DNA of 64,000 bases from Burkholderiales bacterium PBB3 (lineage in GTDB: Bacteria; Pseudomonadota; Gammaproteobacteria; Burkholderiales; Burkholderiaceae_C), in the NCBI GenBank assembly GCA_002256115.1, contig NKIK01000006.1, positions 1 through 64,000 on the forward strand, given 5' to 3'. This document shows, one piece after another, positions 26,354-35,059 of this stretch. The stretch's first letter is position 1; every line of letters begins with the position of its first letter. Under the pieces are notes generated by a model, which saw nothing but the letters and a program-made list of their open reading frames with translations, did no database searches and had not been told where the DNA came from. The position numbers were made by a program, and so were the translations under genes.

Positions 26354-28705
26354 TCAGACCAAAAATCCCATGCTGCGGGCCTCTCGCACCTCGGGTTTGA
26401 TACGGTGTTCAGCCTCCAACTGGTCCAAAAACTCATCAGGCTCCATCACGGTGTCCAAAATAACGGCTTGCCGCTGCACTGCAGCAAAATCACCCAGGCA
26501 AAGCTGCTCCAGCACGGCCAGTCGGGACTGCCGCGCCACGGTGAGGTCGCTAGCGCCGCCCTGGCAGGCCTGCGCCACAAAGGCCTGTTCTCTTTGCAAG
26601 GCAGTCAAAGGCTTGAACTGAATCTTGAAGGTGAACCGCCGCAAGGCGGCCTGGTCCAGGCGCTCCAACAGGTTGGTGGTGCAGATAAAAATGCCCTTGA
26701 AGCGCTCCATGCCCTGCAGCATTTCATTCACCTCAGTGACTTCGTAGTTGCGCTGGGCACCGCGGCGGTCTTGCAGGAAGCTATCGGCCTCGTCCAGCAG
26801 CAGCACGGCGCTTTCTGCTTCGGCCTCGCGGAACATATCGGCCATAGCCTGCTCGGTCTCGCCGATATATTTGCCCAGCAGATCGCTGGCTTGGCGAATG
26901 ATCAAGGGCTGCCCCAGGCTGGTAGCGATATGCTCTGCCAGCGCGGTTTTGCCACTGCCGGGCGGGCCATAAAAGCAAAGCGTGCCGTGCCCACGCGCTT
27001 GCAAGGCTTGCACCACGCGTTCGATGCCGTAGCGGCTTTCCAGATTCAGCAGGCCCAGGTCGTAGCCCATGCAGGACTGCTGACCCGCAGCGGGTGTGGC
27101 GCGGTTGCCCAGGGCTTGGTCGGCGTTTTTGAGCTGGCGTTCAATCAGCTGCTCCAACCCGGATGGGTTTTGCGCGCCAGCCGCACCCACATTGGGGGCA
27201 TCGCCCGGCGGGCAGGCCAGTTCGGCAAAGCGGACCGCCGTGCGAATCTGTGCCGGGGTCAGGCCCTTGCGCCGGGTCAAGCGCGCCACAAAACCATCCG
27301 ACACCGGAACGCCCTCCAGGGTTTTGCGCACCAGCCCCTCACGCGCGCCAGGCGGCGGCGAGCGCAACTCCAGGTGGTAGGCAAAACGCCGCCGAAACGC
27401 CGGGTCGATTTGCTCAATGCGGTTGGTGACCCAAATGGTGGGCACCGGGTTGGCCTCCAACACTTGGTTGACCCAGGCCTTGCCACTGACGCTGCCACTG
27501 GGCGGCGCAAGCGAAGCATCGGCACGTGCGATGGAGTGCAGGGCCTCGCTGGACAGCGCCGGGAACACGTCTTCCACCTCATCAAACAACAAGGCGGCCT
27601 GGGCGCTGCCCTTCAAAAAAACCTGGGCGATTTGCAAGGAGCGATAGCGGTCGCGCCCACTTAAAGAGTTGCCATCGCGGTCGGCATATTCCACTTCAAA
27701 CAGCTCCAGCCCCGCGGCTTGGGTGACAACCTTCGCCAGCTCGGTTTTGCCGGTGCCAGGCGGGCCGTACAGCAGGATATTGACACCCGCCTGCTTGCGC
27801 GCCACAGCGTTGGCCATCAGATCGCGCAGCACTGCGGCGTCCTCGGCCACAAAAGCAAAGTCATCCATGCCCAGCGCCGTTTTGGCAGACAGCCGGGTGA
27901 ACACGGCCATCAGCTCGGCCTGGTCACGGTACTGGCGCATAAGCACCGGTGGTAGCTTTTCACTGACCTTCATCAAGTCGGCCAGGTCGGTGATGTTGTG
28001 CTCGGAGATCAAATTTTCGACCAAGCCAATGCGCTCCAGTCGCGAACCGGCGCGCAGGGCCTCGCCCACCTGGTCGGGGCTGACACCTGCCACTTCGGCA
28101 ATCGCGGCATAGGCTTCGGGTGCGGTATTCACCTTGAACTCCACCAGGATGCTGCGCATATCGCGCTGGTAGCGGGCCAACGTGCCGTACAGCAGCAGCG
28201 CCCGCTCGGCCTGGTTGAGCTGCAGCAGCCCGGCCAGGGCATCGATGTTTTTTTCAACCAGCGTGGATTGGCGCTTGAGCGAATGGCTCAGCCAGTCGCC
28301 TGTGACTTTAAGCACTGCGCTCAAGTCTTTGGGCTGGTCTTTGGCGTATTCATCTAAAAAGAAGAACAGCGTGGCTTCGTCGTAGGGGCCGCGCCACAGG
28401 CCGTGGCGGGCCAGAAAATCACGATCGGCCAAAGACTCGTGGCCACGCCACAGTTCGTTGCTGGCGCAGCGCCGCGCCAAGAAGGCGCGCAGCCGGGCCA
28501 GCACCGATACCGGCCACACCAAGTGGCGACCGGCCAAACCGACGACGCCGTTGAAATCACGGCGCACGGTGAAGCCCGTGCCCTGGCGACCCGCCAGGGT
28601 GAGTACAAAGTGCGAACACATCAAGTCCAGCACCGGTGCTTCCAATAAGCCCGGCGATGCCACTAGGTGAGGACCCAGCTGTGCAGACAATATTCGTTTG
28701 GCCAT
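26354..28705 (-). CDS. Tandem AAA+ ATPase
   Basis: A 783-residue protein with a unique N-terminal helical region (about 1-310) and two AAA+ modules. Module 1 has Walker A LLYGPPGTGKTELAK and Walker B AALLFDEVEDVFP; module 2 has Walker A CFYGPPGSGKTALAE and Walker B AVLLLDEADSFL. Arg fingers and sensor residues are suggested by NRIEQIDPAFRRRF and NLLERLDQAALRRF. The order resembles Cdc48/Vps4-like classic AAA proteins, but the N-domain is different. Substrate unknown; protein remodelling is the likely activity. It is divergent from ilvA. Confidence 0.9.
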   Translation of the reverse strand: MAKRILSAQLGPHLVASPGLLEAPVLDLMCSHFVLTLAGRQGTGFTVRRDFNGVVGLAGRHLVWPVSVLARLRAFLARRCASNELWRGHESLADRDFLARHGLWRGPYDEATLFFFLDEYAKDQPKDLSAVLKVTGDWLSHSLKRQSTLVEKNIDALAGLLQLNQAERALLLYGTLARYQRDMRSILVEFKVNTAPEAYAAIAEVAGVSPDQVGEALRAGSRLERIGLVENLISEHNITDLADLMKVSEKLPPVLMRQYRDQAELMAVFTRLSAKTALGMDDFAFVAEDAAVLRDLMANAVARKQAGVNILLYGPPGTGKTELAKVVTQAAGLELFEVEYADRDGNSLSGRDRYRSLQIAQVFLKGSAQAALLFDEVEDVFPALSSEALHSIARADASLAPPSGSVSGKAWVNQVLEANPVPTIWVTNRIEQIDPAFRRRFAYHLELRSPPPGAREGLVRKTLEGVPVSDGFVARLTRRKGLTPAQIRTAVRFAELACPPGDAPNVGAAGAQNPSGLEQLIERQLKNADQALGNRATPAAGQQSCMGYDLGLLNLESRYGIERVVQALQARGHGTLCFYGPPGSGKTALAEHIATSLGQPLIIRQASDLLGKYIGETEQAMADMFREAEAESAVLLLDEADSFLQDRRGAQRNYEVTEVNEMLQGMERFKGIFICTTNLLERLDQAALRRFTFKIQFKPLTALQREQAFVAQACQGGASDLTVARQSRLAVLEQLCLGDFAAVQRQAVILDTVMEPDEFLDQLEAEHRIKPEVREARSMGFLV

Positions 28706-28809
28706 TCATAGCCTCCCGCACAAAATGTGCTGCGTAAACCATACCGCAGTCCGGGCCAAGATGGAAGGGCTACTGGTTTTTTCCGTAGAAATGCGCGGAC
28801 AATGCCAGC

Positions 28810-30009
28810 ATGATCGAATACCAAGACGTCCAAGCCGCAGCCGTTCGCTTACAAGGCCAACTGCTCGACACCCCGTGCGTAGCCTCCAAAACCCTGTCCG
28901 ACATCACCGGTGCACAGGTGTTTTTGAAGTTCGAAAATTTGCAGTTCACCGCCTCCTTCAAAGAGCGTGGCGCGTGCAACAAGTTGGCCCAACTGACACC
29001 CGAACAATCCGCCAAAGGCGTCATCGCCATGAGTGCGGGCAACCATGCCCAAGGTGTGGCCTACCACGCGCAGCGCCTAGGATTGCGCGCCGTGATCGTG
29101 ATGCCGCGCTTCACGCCCGGTGTGAAGGTGGAGCGCACCCGTGGCTTTGCGGCTGAAGTGATTTTGCACGGCGACACGCTGGATGAAGCGCGCAACTACG
29201 CGGTAGAGATGTCGGAGCGCGAGCAGCTTACTTTTGTGCACCCTTATGACGACGAAGCCATCGTGGCTGGGCAAGGCACGGTGGCGATAGAAATGCTGAA
29301 AGAGGTGCCGGATCTGGACACCTTAATCATTGCGGTGGGCGGCGGCGGGCTGATTGCCGGTATGGCCACCGTGGCCAAGGCCTTGCAACCGAACATGGAA
29401 GTGGTGGGCGTACAGACCGCACGCTTTCCAGCCATGGTCAATGCCATCAAAGGCACCAACCACCCGCAAGGCAACAGCAGCATTGCCGAAGGCATTGCCG
29501 TGGGCACGCCGGGGCGCATCACCCAAGAAATCATTGCCAAGCGCGTGGACGACCTGGTGCTGGTGGAGGAAGGCGATATTGAACAAGCCCTGGTGATGTT
29601 GCTGGAAGTGGAAAAGACCCTGGTGGAAGGCGCAGGCGCGGCTGGGCTGGCGGCCCTACTGAAATACCCCGAGCGCTTCAAAGGCAAACGCGTCGGCCTG
29701 GTGCTGTGCGGCGGCAATATTGACCCCCTGCTGCTGGCAGCCATCATCGAGCGCGGCATGGTGCGCGCCGGGCGGTTGGCACGGATTCGGGTCAGCGCAC
29801 GCGATATCCCCGGCTCCCTGGCGCGCATCACCGCCACCGTGGCCCAGGCCGGTGCCAATATTGATGAAGTCCACCACCAACGGGCGTTTACGACCTTGTC
29901 TGCACAAAACGTGGAAGTGGAACTGGTGGTGCAAACCCGGGGCCACACCCATGTGGCGGATGTGTTGGCGGCTCTGCGGGCTGCCGATTTTGATGCACAA
30001 GTGGTCTAA
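28810..30009 (+). CDS. ilvA: Threonine ammonia-lyase (threonine dehydratase)
   Basis: A 399-residue PLP enzyme that converts threonine to 2-oxobutanoate and ammonia, the first step towards isoleucine. The PLP lysine is Lys51 in TASFKERGACNKL, the phosphate-binding loop is AVGGGGLIAGMA, and SAGNHAQGVAYHA is the substrate loop. A single short ACT-like domain lies at the C-terminus (about 325-399: RIRVSARDIPGSLARITATVAQAGANIDEV). With one ACT domain and about 400 residues it is of the short TdcB/IlvA2 type rather than the 510-residue E. coli IlvA. A 104-bp gap separates it from the divergent AAA gene. Confidence 0.93.
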   Translation: MIEYQDVQAAAVRLQGQLLDTPCVASKTLSDITGAQVFLKFENLQFTASFKERGACNKLAQLTPEQSAKGVIAMSAGNHAQGVAYHAQRLGLRAVIVMPRFTPGVKVERTRGFAAEVILHGDTLDEARNYAVEMSEREQLTFVHPYDDEAIVAGQGTVAIEMLKEVPDLDTLIIAVGGGGLIAGMATVAKALQPNMEVVGVQTARFPAMVNAIKGTNHPQGNSSIAEGIAVGTPGRITQEIIAKRVDDLVLVEEGDIEQALVMLLEVEKTLVEGAGAAGLAALLKYPERFKGKRVGLVLCGGNIDPLLLAAIIERGMVRAGRLARIRVSARDIPGSLARITATVAQAGANIDEVHHQRAFTTLSAQNVEVELVVQTRGHTHVADVLAALRAADFDAQVV

Positions 30010-30070
30010 GACGTTAAAATCTGCCAAATTGAACCATCGCCTGCCCGCAGGCACCACCGAAGGAAACTCC

Positions 30071-30211
30071 ATGTCTGCACCCGCACCGCACACCCCCGAC
30101 CACGAAGTTGATATTGTGGAAGCCGTTGTTCCCTATATGCCCATCGTGTTGCCCGTCGCGGGTGGTGTGTTGATGTTCTTGTTGGCGTTTATCGCCGTGT
30201 TCATGGCCTAA
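30071..30211 (+). CDS. Single-helix small membrane protein
   Basis: A 46-residue protein, MSAPAPHTPDHEVDIVEAVV followed by one strongly hydrophobic helix (PIVLPVAGGVLMFLLAFIAVFMA) reaching the C-terminus. A good ribosome-binding site (aaggaa at 30060-30065) precedes the ATG. It lies 61 bp after ilvA and is followed by a terminator at 30286. No function is suggested by sequence. It may be a tail-anchored regulator or a respiratory-complex accessory, but this is unknown. Confidence 0.7.
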   Translation: MSAPAPHTPDHEVDIVEAVVPYMPIVLPVAGGVLMFLLAFIAVFMA

Positions 30212-30285
30212 ACGCCAACCCGGCTGGGGCACCGCCCCCGGCTTTGCAAAGGGATTCCTACGGAATCGGATTGCAGATTTCTCAC

Positions 30286-30316
30286 AGGGCACCGCAAGGG
30301 TGCCCTTGTTGTTTTA
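30286..30316 (+). terminator. Rho-independent terminator after ilvA and the small membrane protein
   Basis: The stem agggcacc/ggtgccct (30286-30293 and 30299-30306) with a gcaag loop is followed by tgttgtttt. Confidence 0.8.
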
Positions 30317-30557
30317 GCTTCCCATTCTTCATCCGCGTCCGCAGCTTTTGGCATAACCCTATGCGTATTTTGCATATCTTTTGCCCGTAATCGCTATGTA
30401 ACTTGGGTACCGGTTCATAAAATGGGCGACTCTGGCGCGTTGGCCAGGGCGGGCTTAGCGTCGTGCTTAGGCCCAGGTGACTTGGAAGCCGTGTTCTCAA
30501 AGTCAAAGCCCCCGCTTTCATTTTGAAAAGACGATTTTCAAACTTAGGAGCTTTTCC
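30317..30557 (+). promoter_or_regulatory. pckG upstream region with a hairpin beside the ribosome-binding site
   Basis: The gap from the ilvA terminator to pckG is 241 bp with no convincing gene. The inverted repeat tttgaaaa-gacga-ttttcaaa (30522-30542) ends three bases before the ribosome-binding site taggag (30545-30550), so folding could influence translation. No clear promoter motif could be fixed by eye. Confidence 0.45.
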
Positions 30558-32444
30558 ATGAACTCACCTGTGATGCGGGGCTTGAACCTGAACACGCCTA
30601 GCTACGTTAAAAATGCCAATCTGATTGCTTGGGTGGCCGACATGGCGGCCCTGTGCAAGCCAGACACCATTTACTGGTGCGACGGCTCAGACGAAGAGTA
30701 CCAACGCCTCTGCCAGCAACTGGTGGATGCAGGCACTTTCAAAAAGCTCAACCCTGCCAAGCGCCCCAATTCCTTCCTGGCCTGCTCTGACCCCACCGAT
30801 GTGGCCCGCGTGGAAGACCGCACCTACATCTGCTGCGAGAAAAAGGAAAACGCTGGCCCCACCAACAACTGGATGGCTCCGGCCGAGATGCGCCAGATTC
30901 TGCAAAGTGGGCAAAAGGATGGCACCCCCGCCCTGTTTGACGGTTGCATGAAGGGCCGCACCATGTATGTGGTGCCGTTCTCGATGGGCCCGCTGGGCTC
31001 GCACATTGCCCACATTGGCATTGAACTGACCGACAGCCCCTATGTGGCGGTGAACCAGAAAATCATGACCCGCATGGGCAAGGCCGTGTACGACGTGCTG
31101 GGTGTGGAGGGCGCGTTTGTGCCCTGCATGCACACCACCGGTGCGCCGCTGGAGCCGGGCCAGGCCGATGTGAAGTGGCCCTGCAACAAGACCAAGTACA
31201 TCGTCCACTACCCCGAGACGCGCGAAATCTGGAGCTACGGCTCCGGTTACGGCGGCAATGCGCTGCTGGGCAAGAAGTGCTTCGCGCTGCGCATTGCATC
31301 CAATATGGGAAGAGACCAAGGCTGGTTGGCCGAGCACATGCTGATTTTGGGTGTGACCAACCCCCAGGGCAAGAAATACCATGTGGCAGCCGCTTTCCCC
31401 AGCGCTTGCGGCAAGACCAACTTCTCGATGCTGGTGCCGCCAGAGGGCTTTGAAGGCTGGAAAGTCACCACCATTGGCGACGACATCGCCTGGATCAAAC
31501 CAGGCGCGGACGGCAAGCTGTACGCGATCAACCCCGAAGCGGGTTACTTTGGCGTGGCCCCCGGCACCAACTTCCACACCAACCCCAACTGCATGGCCAG
31601 CCTGGACAAGAACGTGATCTTCACGAACGTCGCGCTGACGGACGACGGCGACATCTGGTGGGAAGGCATGGAAAAGGACACCGGCGGCCTGCCCACGCAC
31701 CTGATCGACTGGCAAGGCAAGGACTGGACACCGGCAATTGCCAAGGAAACCGGCGCTAAGGCCGCCCACCCTAACGCCCGCTTCACCGTGGCCGCTGGCA
31801 ACAACCCCGCGCTGGACGCGCAGTGGGACGACGCCAATGGCGTGCCGATTGACGCCTTCATCTTTGGTGGCCGCCGCTCGACCACCGTGCCGCTGGTCAC
31901 CGAAGCGCGCAACTGGACTGAAGGCGTCTACATGGCTGCGACCATGGGCTCCGAAACGACTGCCGCCGCCACCGGCCAGGCCGGCGTGGTGCGCCGCGAT
32001 CCGTTCGCCATGCTGCCCTTCATGGGCTACAACATGAGCGACTACTTCCAGCATTGGCTCAATATGGGCGAGAAACTGGCCGCATCGGGCGCCAAGCAAC
32101 CCAAGATTTTCACGACCAACTGGTTCCGCAAGGGTGACGATGGCAAGTTTGTCTGGCCCGGCTATGGCGAAAACATGCGCGTGCTGAAGTGGATGATTGA
32201 CCGCCTGGAAGGCACGGCCACGGGTTCCGCCAATGGCTTTGGTATCAGCCCGCAGTACGCGGAGATCACCTGGACGGGCTTGGACTTCATGCCCGCCCAG
32301 TTTGAATCGGTCACCAGCCTGGACAAAGCCGCGTGGAAGGAAGAGTTTGCCCTGCACACCGAGCTGTTTAGCCAGTTGGCCTACCACCTGCCCTCGGCTT
32401 TGGTCGAGACCAAGGCCCGCCTGGAAGCGCAACTAACCGCCTAA
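30558..32444 (+). CDS. pckG: Phosphoenolpyruvate carboxykinase (GTP)
   Basis: A 628-residue cytoplasmic enzyme that interconverts oxaloacetate and PEP using GTP, the entry step of gluconeogenesis. GTP-class features are the kinase loop [13 protein letters not shown] (about 278-290, with the reactive Cys), [21 protein letters not shown] and the metal-binding region MGEKL...[25 protein letters not shown]. Length is normal (about 600-625). The ATG at 30558 is supported by taggag 8 bp upstream; an in-frame start at 30477 lacks one. A strong terminator follows 30 bp after the stop, so it is monocistronic. Confidence 0.96.
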   Translation: MNSPVMRGLNLNTPSYVKNANLIAWVADMAALCKPDTIYWCDGSDEEYQRLCQQLVDAGTFKKLNPAKRPNSFLACSDPTDVARVEDRTYICCEKKENAGPTNNWMAPAEMRQILQSGQKDGTPALFDGCMKGRTMYVVPFSMGPLGSHIAHIGIELTDSPYVAVNQKIMTRMGKAVYDVLGVEGAFVPCMHTTGAPLEPGQADVKWPCNKTKYIVHYPETREIWSYGSGYGGNALLGKKCFALRIASNMGRDQGWLAEHMLILGVTNPQGKKYHVAAAFPSACGKTNFSMLVPPEGFEGWKVTTIGDDIAWIKPGADGKLYAINPEAGYFGVAPGTNFHTNPNCMASLDKNVIFTNVALTDDGDIWWEGMEKDTGGLPTHLIDWQGKDWTPAIAKETGAKAAHPNARFTVAAGNNPALDAQWDDANGVPIDAFIFGGRRSTTVPLVTEARNWTEGVYMAATMGSETTAAATGQAGVVRRDPFAMLPFMGYNMSDYFQHWLNMGEKLAASGAKQPKIFTTNWFRKGDDGKFVWPGYGENMRVLKWMIDRLEGTATGSANGFGISPQYAEITWTGLDFMPAQFESVTSLDKAAWKEEFALHTELFSQLAYHLPSALVETKARLEAQLTA

Positions 32445-32473
32445 AGTTCAGGGCCCACAAGGCCCCGGAATGC

Positions 32474-32506
32474 AAAAAAGCCACCCGACCAGGGTGGCTT
32501 TTTTGT
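32474..32506 (+). terminator. Rho-independent terminator after pckG
   Basis: The sequence aaaaaagccaccc-gacca-gggtggcttttttg makes a perfect bidirectional terminator between pckG and the convergent membrane-protein gene. Confidence 0.95.
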
Positions 32507-32543
32507 TGGGCTGACGGATCAGCGACTCGCTGACACTTCGGTT

Positions 32544-32957
32544 TTAACCTTGGGTCTGGCGCAAGGAAGCCATGCGGATTTCAGCCATCACGCGGGAGTC
32601 GTGGCGGGCCAGTTCCCACATTTCTTCTTCTTGGCGGCGCTCTTTGCTTGCCTTGGCAAAAGCACTGACCCAAGCGGCACCGGTATTGGAAAACCGGCGC
32701 AGCGGTGTGGCCAACAGAGCCAACGCGGCGAAAGTAACGGTCCACAAAGCCACCCAGGCGGCGAGCAAGTGGCCATCGGCCCAGCTGTCAATCACTTGGT
32801 CGGCAGCTACCAGCAAAGCGGCCATCGCTGCGGCCAACAACATACCGGCCAGAGGGCGGGCGTTTTCTTCGGTGTTGGCGGTCTTGTCATGGGCCAATGT
32901 GGTTGGTGCAGACTGGCGAGTAGTAGTGAACAGGTCGGGAGATACGAGGCGGGTCAT
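32544..32957 (-). CDS. Hypothetical inner-membrane protein (two helices)
   Basis: A 137-residue protein with a polar N-terminus, two hydrophobic segments (about 38-55: LAGMLLAAAMAALLVAADQVI; about 65-85: LAAWVALWTVTFAALALLAT) and a charged helical tail (ASKERRQEEEMWELARHDSRVMAEI). The start at 32957 has aagga upstream. It is divergent from a LysR regulator with a palindromic operator between them, so it is probably that regulator's target. Function unknown. Confidence 0.75.
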   Translation of the reverse strand: MTRLVSPDLFTTTRQSAPTTLAHDKTANTEENARPLAGMLLAAAMAALLVAADQVIDSWADGHLLAAWVALWTVTFAALALLATPLRRFSNTGAAWVSAFAKASKERRQEEEMWELARHDSRVMAEIRMASLRQTQG

Positions 32958-33060
32958 GGCAAATTCCTTTGCAAAATAAACAAAAATAGAATCAGCGGAA
33001 GCATTTTGGTGTGGCATTGGGTGGATGTTAGGGTTAATACTAATGTTTGTCCACTTTATG

Positions 33061-33084
33061 TTGGTGATGTTTGGTATTCACCAA
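33061..33084. promoter_or_regulatory. Palindromic LysR-type operator candidate
   Basis: TTGGTGA (33061-33067) and TCACCAA (33078-33084) form a perfect 7-bp inverted repeat separated by 10 bp, ending 14 bp before the LysR start and lying in the divergent gap. The size and symmetry fit an LTTR recognition site. Confidence 0.7.
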
Positions 33085-33098
33085 AGTTATGATCGGGG

Positions 33099-34103
33099 AT
33101 GCGTGATGTTTCCCTCAGAACCCTGGACCTGAACCTGCTCAAGGTGTTTGACGTGGTCATGTCCGAGCGCAGCCTGACCCGCGCGGCCGAGCAACTGGCC
33201 CTGACCCAGCCCGCCGTCAGCAACGCGCTGCGCCGCCTGCGCGAGGCGCTGGGCGACGAGCTGCTGGTGCGCAAAGGCCGCGCCCTGGAGCCCACGCCGC
33301 GCGGGCAAGCCCTGTGGCCCGCCGTGCGCACCTGCCTGCAGCAGCTGCAAGAGTCCATCACCCCGCCCCGTTTTGACCCCAGCACGGCCACCAGTACGTT
33401 CATATTGACCATGGCCGATGCCACCGCCGCCGAAATGATGCCGGGCCTGCTCGGTGTCATCACCGCCCAAGCACCCGGTGTATCACTGCGCGTGGTGCCC
33501 CTGACCACGCGCGACCCGCGCCTGCTGCTCGAAGGCGGGCACGCCGATTTGGCGGTGGGCCATTTCCCGGCCGTGTTGGCCGACCTGACCGCACGCGCGC
33601 AGGCCGGAGAAAGCGCCAGCTTTTTGCACCACCGGCTGTTCTCAGGCGACTATGTGTGTGTGATGCGCAAAGACCACCCGCTGGCCCAGGCACCGCTGAC
33701 GCTGGAGCTTTTTTGTGCGGCGCGCCACATGCTGGTCAGTTTTTCAGGCCGCCCCTACGGCTTTATTGACGAAGCCCTGGCCACACTGGGCCAGAGCAGG
33801 CGCGTCGTGCTGACGGTGAACCAGTTTTTTACCGCAGGCAAAGTGGTGGCCCAATCGGATGTGCTGACCGTACTGCCGCGCCATTTTGTGGGTGTCACCG
33901 GGTTTGCCCACGCGCTGGTGCAGCGCGAGCTGCCGTTTCCGGTGCAGCCCATCCACGTGGACGGGCTGTGGCATTTGCGCAAGGACGGTGACCGTGCCCA
34001 CGCCTGGCTGCGCGCGCGTATTGCGGAGTTGGCAGAGCAGTCGACTAGCCTCGCAAAAATGGCACGCAAACCAAGCCGCGCCACCGTGCAAGCATCGGCA
34101 TGA
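33099..34103 (+). CDS. LysR-family transcriptional regulator
   Basis: A 334-residue regulator with the N-terminal winged HTH (about 8-66: LNLLKVFDVVMSERSLTRAAEQLALTQPAVSNALRRLREALGDELLVRKG) and a periplasmic-binding-protein-like effector domain (about 95-300), NodD/PnbR/LinR-like in the FILTMADATAAEMMPGLL segment. It is divergent from the small membrane protein and overlaps the metallophosphoesterase start by 4 bp (ATGA), an unusual coupling of a regulator with a hydrolase. The effector is not predictable. Confidence 0.92.
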   Translation: MRDVSLRTLDLNLLKVFDVVMSERSLTRAAEQLALTQPAVSNALRRLREALGDELLVRKGRALEPTPRGQALWPAVRTCLQQLQESITPPRFDPSTATSTFILTMADATAAEMMPGLLGVITAQAPGVSLRVVPLTTRDPRLLLEGGHADLAVGHFPAVLADLTARAQAGESASFLHHRLFSGDYVCVMRKDHPLAQAPLTLELFCAARHMLVSFSGRPYGFIDEALATLGQSRRVVLTVNQFFTAGKVVAQSDVLTVLPRHFVGVTGFAHALVQRELPFPVQPIHVDGLWHLRKDGDRAHAWLRARIAELAEQSTSLAKMARKPSRATVQASA

Positions 34104-34945
34104 AGATTCAACTGCTATCCGACTTGCACCTGGAGGTGCACCCGCACTGGCTGCCCACGCCCACGCCCGGCGCAGATGTGCTGGTGCTGGCTGGGGACAT
34201 TGGCTCCTACCAGCCGGGCTCCTTGTTGAAGGACGCGGACTTTGGCCTTGCGCGCTTTTCACCACGGCACGGCTGGCCCACGCCCGTGCTGTTTGTGCCA
34301 GGCAACCACGAATACGACACGCAGGACTTTGACGCCGCCCACGCCCGCCTGCGCGAAACCGCCGAGCGCCTGGGCATGGTCTGGCTGGAGCGCGAAACCG
34401 TGGTCTTGGACGGCGTGCGCTTTGTCGGCACCACGCTGTGGACCGACTTTGACGCGCTGGCCCCCCAATCCAGCCACACCACCGGAAGCGGCCCCGCCAC
34501 GGCCAATGGGCTGGCGCTACAACTCAAAGCCCGCGACAAGGCCTCCAGAGCGGCCAACTACTACCTGCGCAAAACGGGGGTCACCCGCCACGGCGAGACC
34601 TGGCTGGCACCCGGCTTGCGTGAGCAGGCGCTGCAGTGCCAAGCTTGGCTGCGAGCAGCGCTGGCGGCACCGTTTGACGGCCCCACCGTGGCCGTGACGC
34701 ACTTTGCCCCCAGCCTGAAGAGCGCGGATGTGCGCTACGGCCTAACCCCCGGCACCGCCGGGTTCTGCAATGCGCTGGACGAACTGCTGCCCCTGGCCCA
34801 ACTCTGGCTGCACGGCCACCTGCACGCGCCCAGTGACTATGTGCACCAGGGCTGCCGCGTGGTGGCAAACCCGCTGGGCTATGCGCGCAAGAATGAACAA
34901 GCCGCCTTCAAGCCGCAAATTTTGATAGAAATCGAGCTCAACTAG
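34100..34945 (+). CDS. Calcineurin-like metallophosphoesterase
   Basis: A 281-residue cytoplasmic phosphoesterase. The two-metal site is complete: DLHLE (Asp8, His10), LAGDIG (Asp32), PGNHEY (Asn-His), the His in VTHFAPS, and GHLH near the C-terminus. It belongs to the Ser/Thr-phosphatase-like group that includes many cyclic-nucleotide and general phosphodiesterases; the substrate cannot be told from sequence. It is translationally coupled to the preceding LysR gene and followed by a family A repeat and a terminator. Confidence 0.9.
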   Translation: MKIQLLSDLHLEVHPHWLPTPTPGADVLVLAGDIGSYQPGSLLKDADFGLARFSPRHGWPTPVLFVPGNHEYDTQDFDAAHARLRETAERLGMVWLERETVVLDGVRFVGTTLWTDFDALAPQSSHTTGSGPATANGLALQLKARDKASRAANYYLRKTGVTRHGETWLAPGLREQALQCQAWLRAALAAPFDGPTVAVTHFAPSLKSADVRYGLTPGTAGFCNALDELLPLAQLWLHGHLHAPSDYVHQGCRVVANPLGYARKNEQAAFKPQILIEIELN

Positions 34946-34954
34946 AAGTCAAAT

Positions 34955-35003
34955 CGGCCGTTCGGGCCGTGGATAGTGCGGGAGCAGCTCCTATATTCAT
35001 AGC
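34955..35003 (+). repeat. Dispersed repeat family A, copy 4 (intergenic)
   Basis: The sequence aatcggccgttcgggccgtg continues as gatagtgcgggagcagctcc and tatattcatagc. It begins 9 bp after the phosphoesterase stop and includes the upstream extension (aatcggccgttc) shared by several copies. Translated in one frame it reads MDSAGAAPIFIA, the same peptide found inside other genes. Confidence 0.93.
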
Positions 35004-35011
35004 ACTTCAAC

Positions 35012-35040
35012 CAAAAAAGAGGCCCGAAGGCCTCTTTCTA
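35012..35040 (+). terminator. Rho-independent terminator between convergent genes
   Basis: The stem aaagaggcc-cgaa-ggcctcttt with flanking A6 and a T-rich run serves the phosphoesterase gene and the convergent phoX gene. Confidence 0.88.
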
Positions 35041-35059
35041 TTCGTAGCGCAGGCTGCTT

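Noticed and set aside
26273-27664. Plus-strand open frame of 463 codons opposite the AAA ATPase
   Set aside because: Antisense shadow; the opposite strand has two complete AAA modules.
30687-32432. Minus-strand open frame of 581 codons opposite pckG
   Set aside because: Antisense shadow of a highly conserved enzyme gene.
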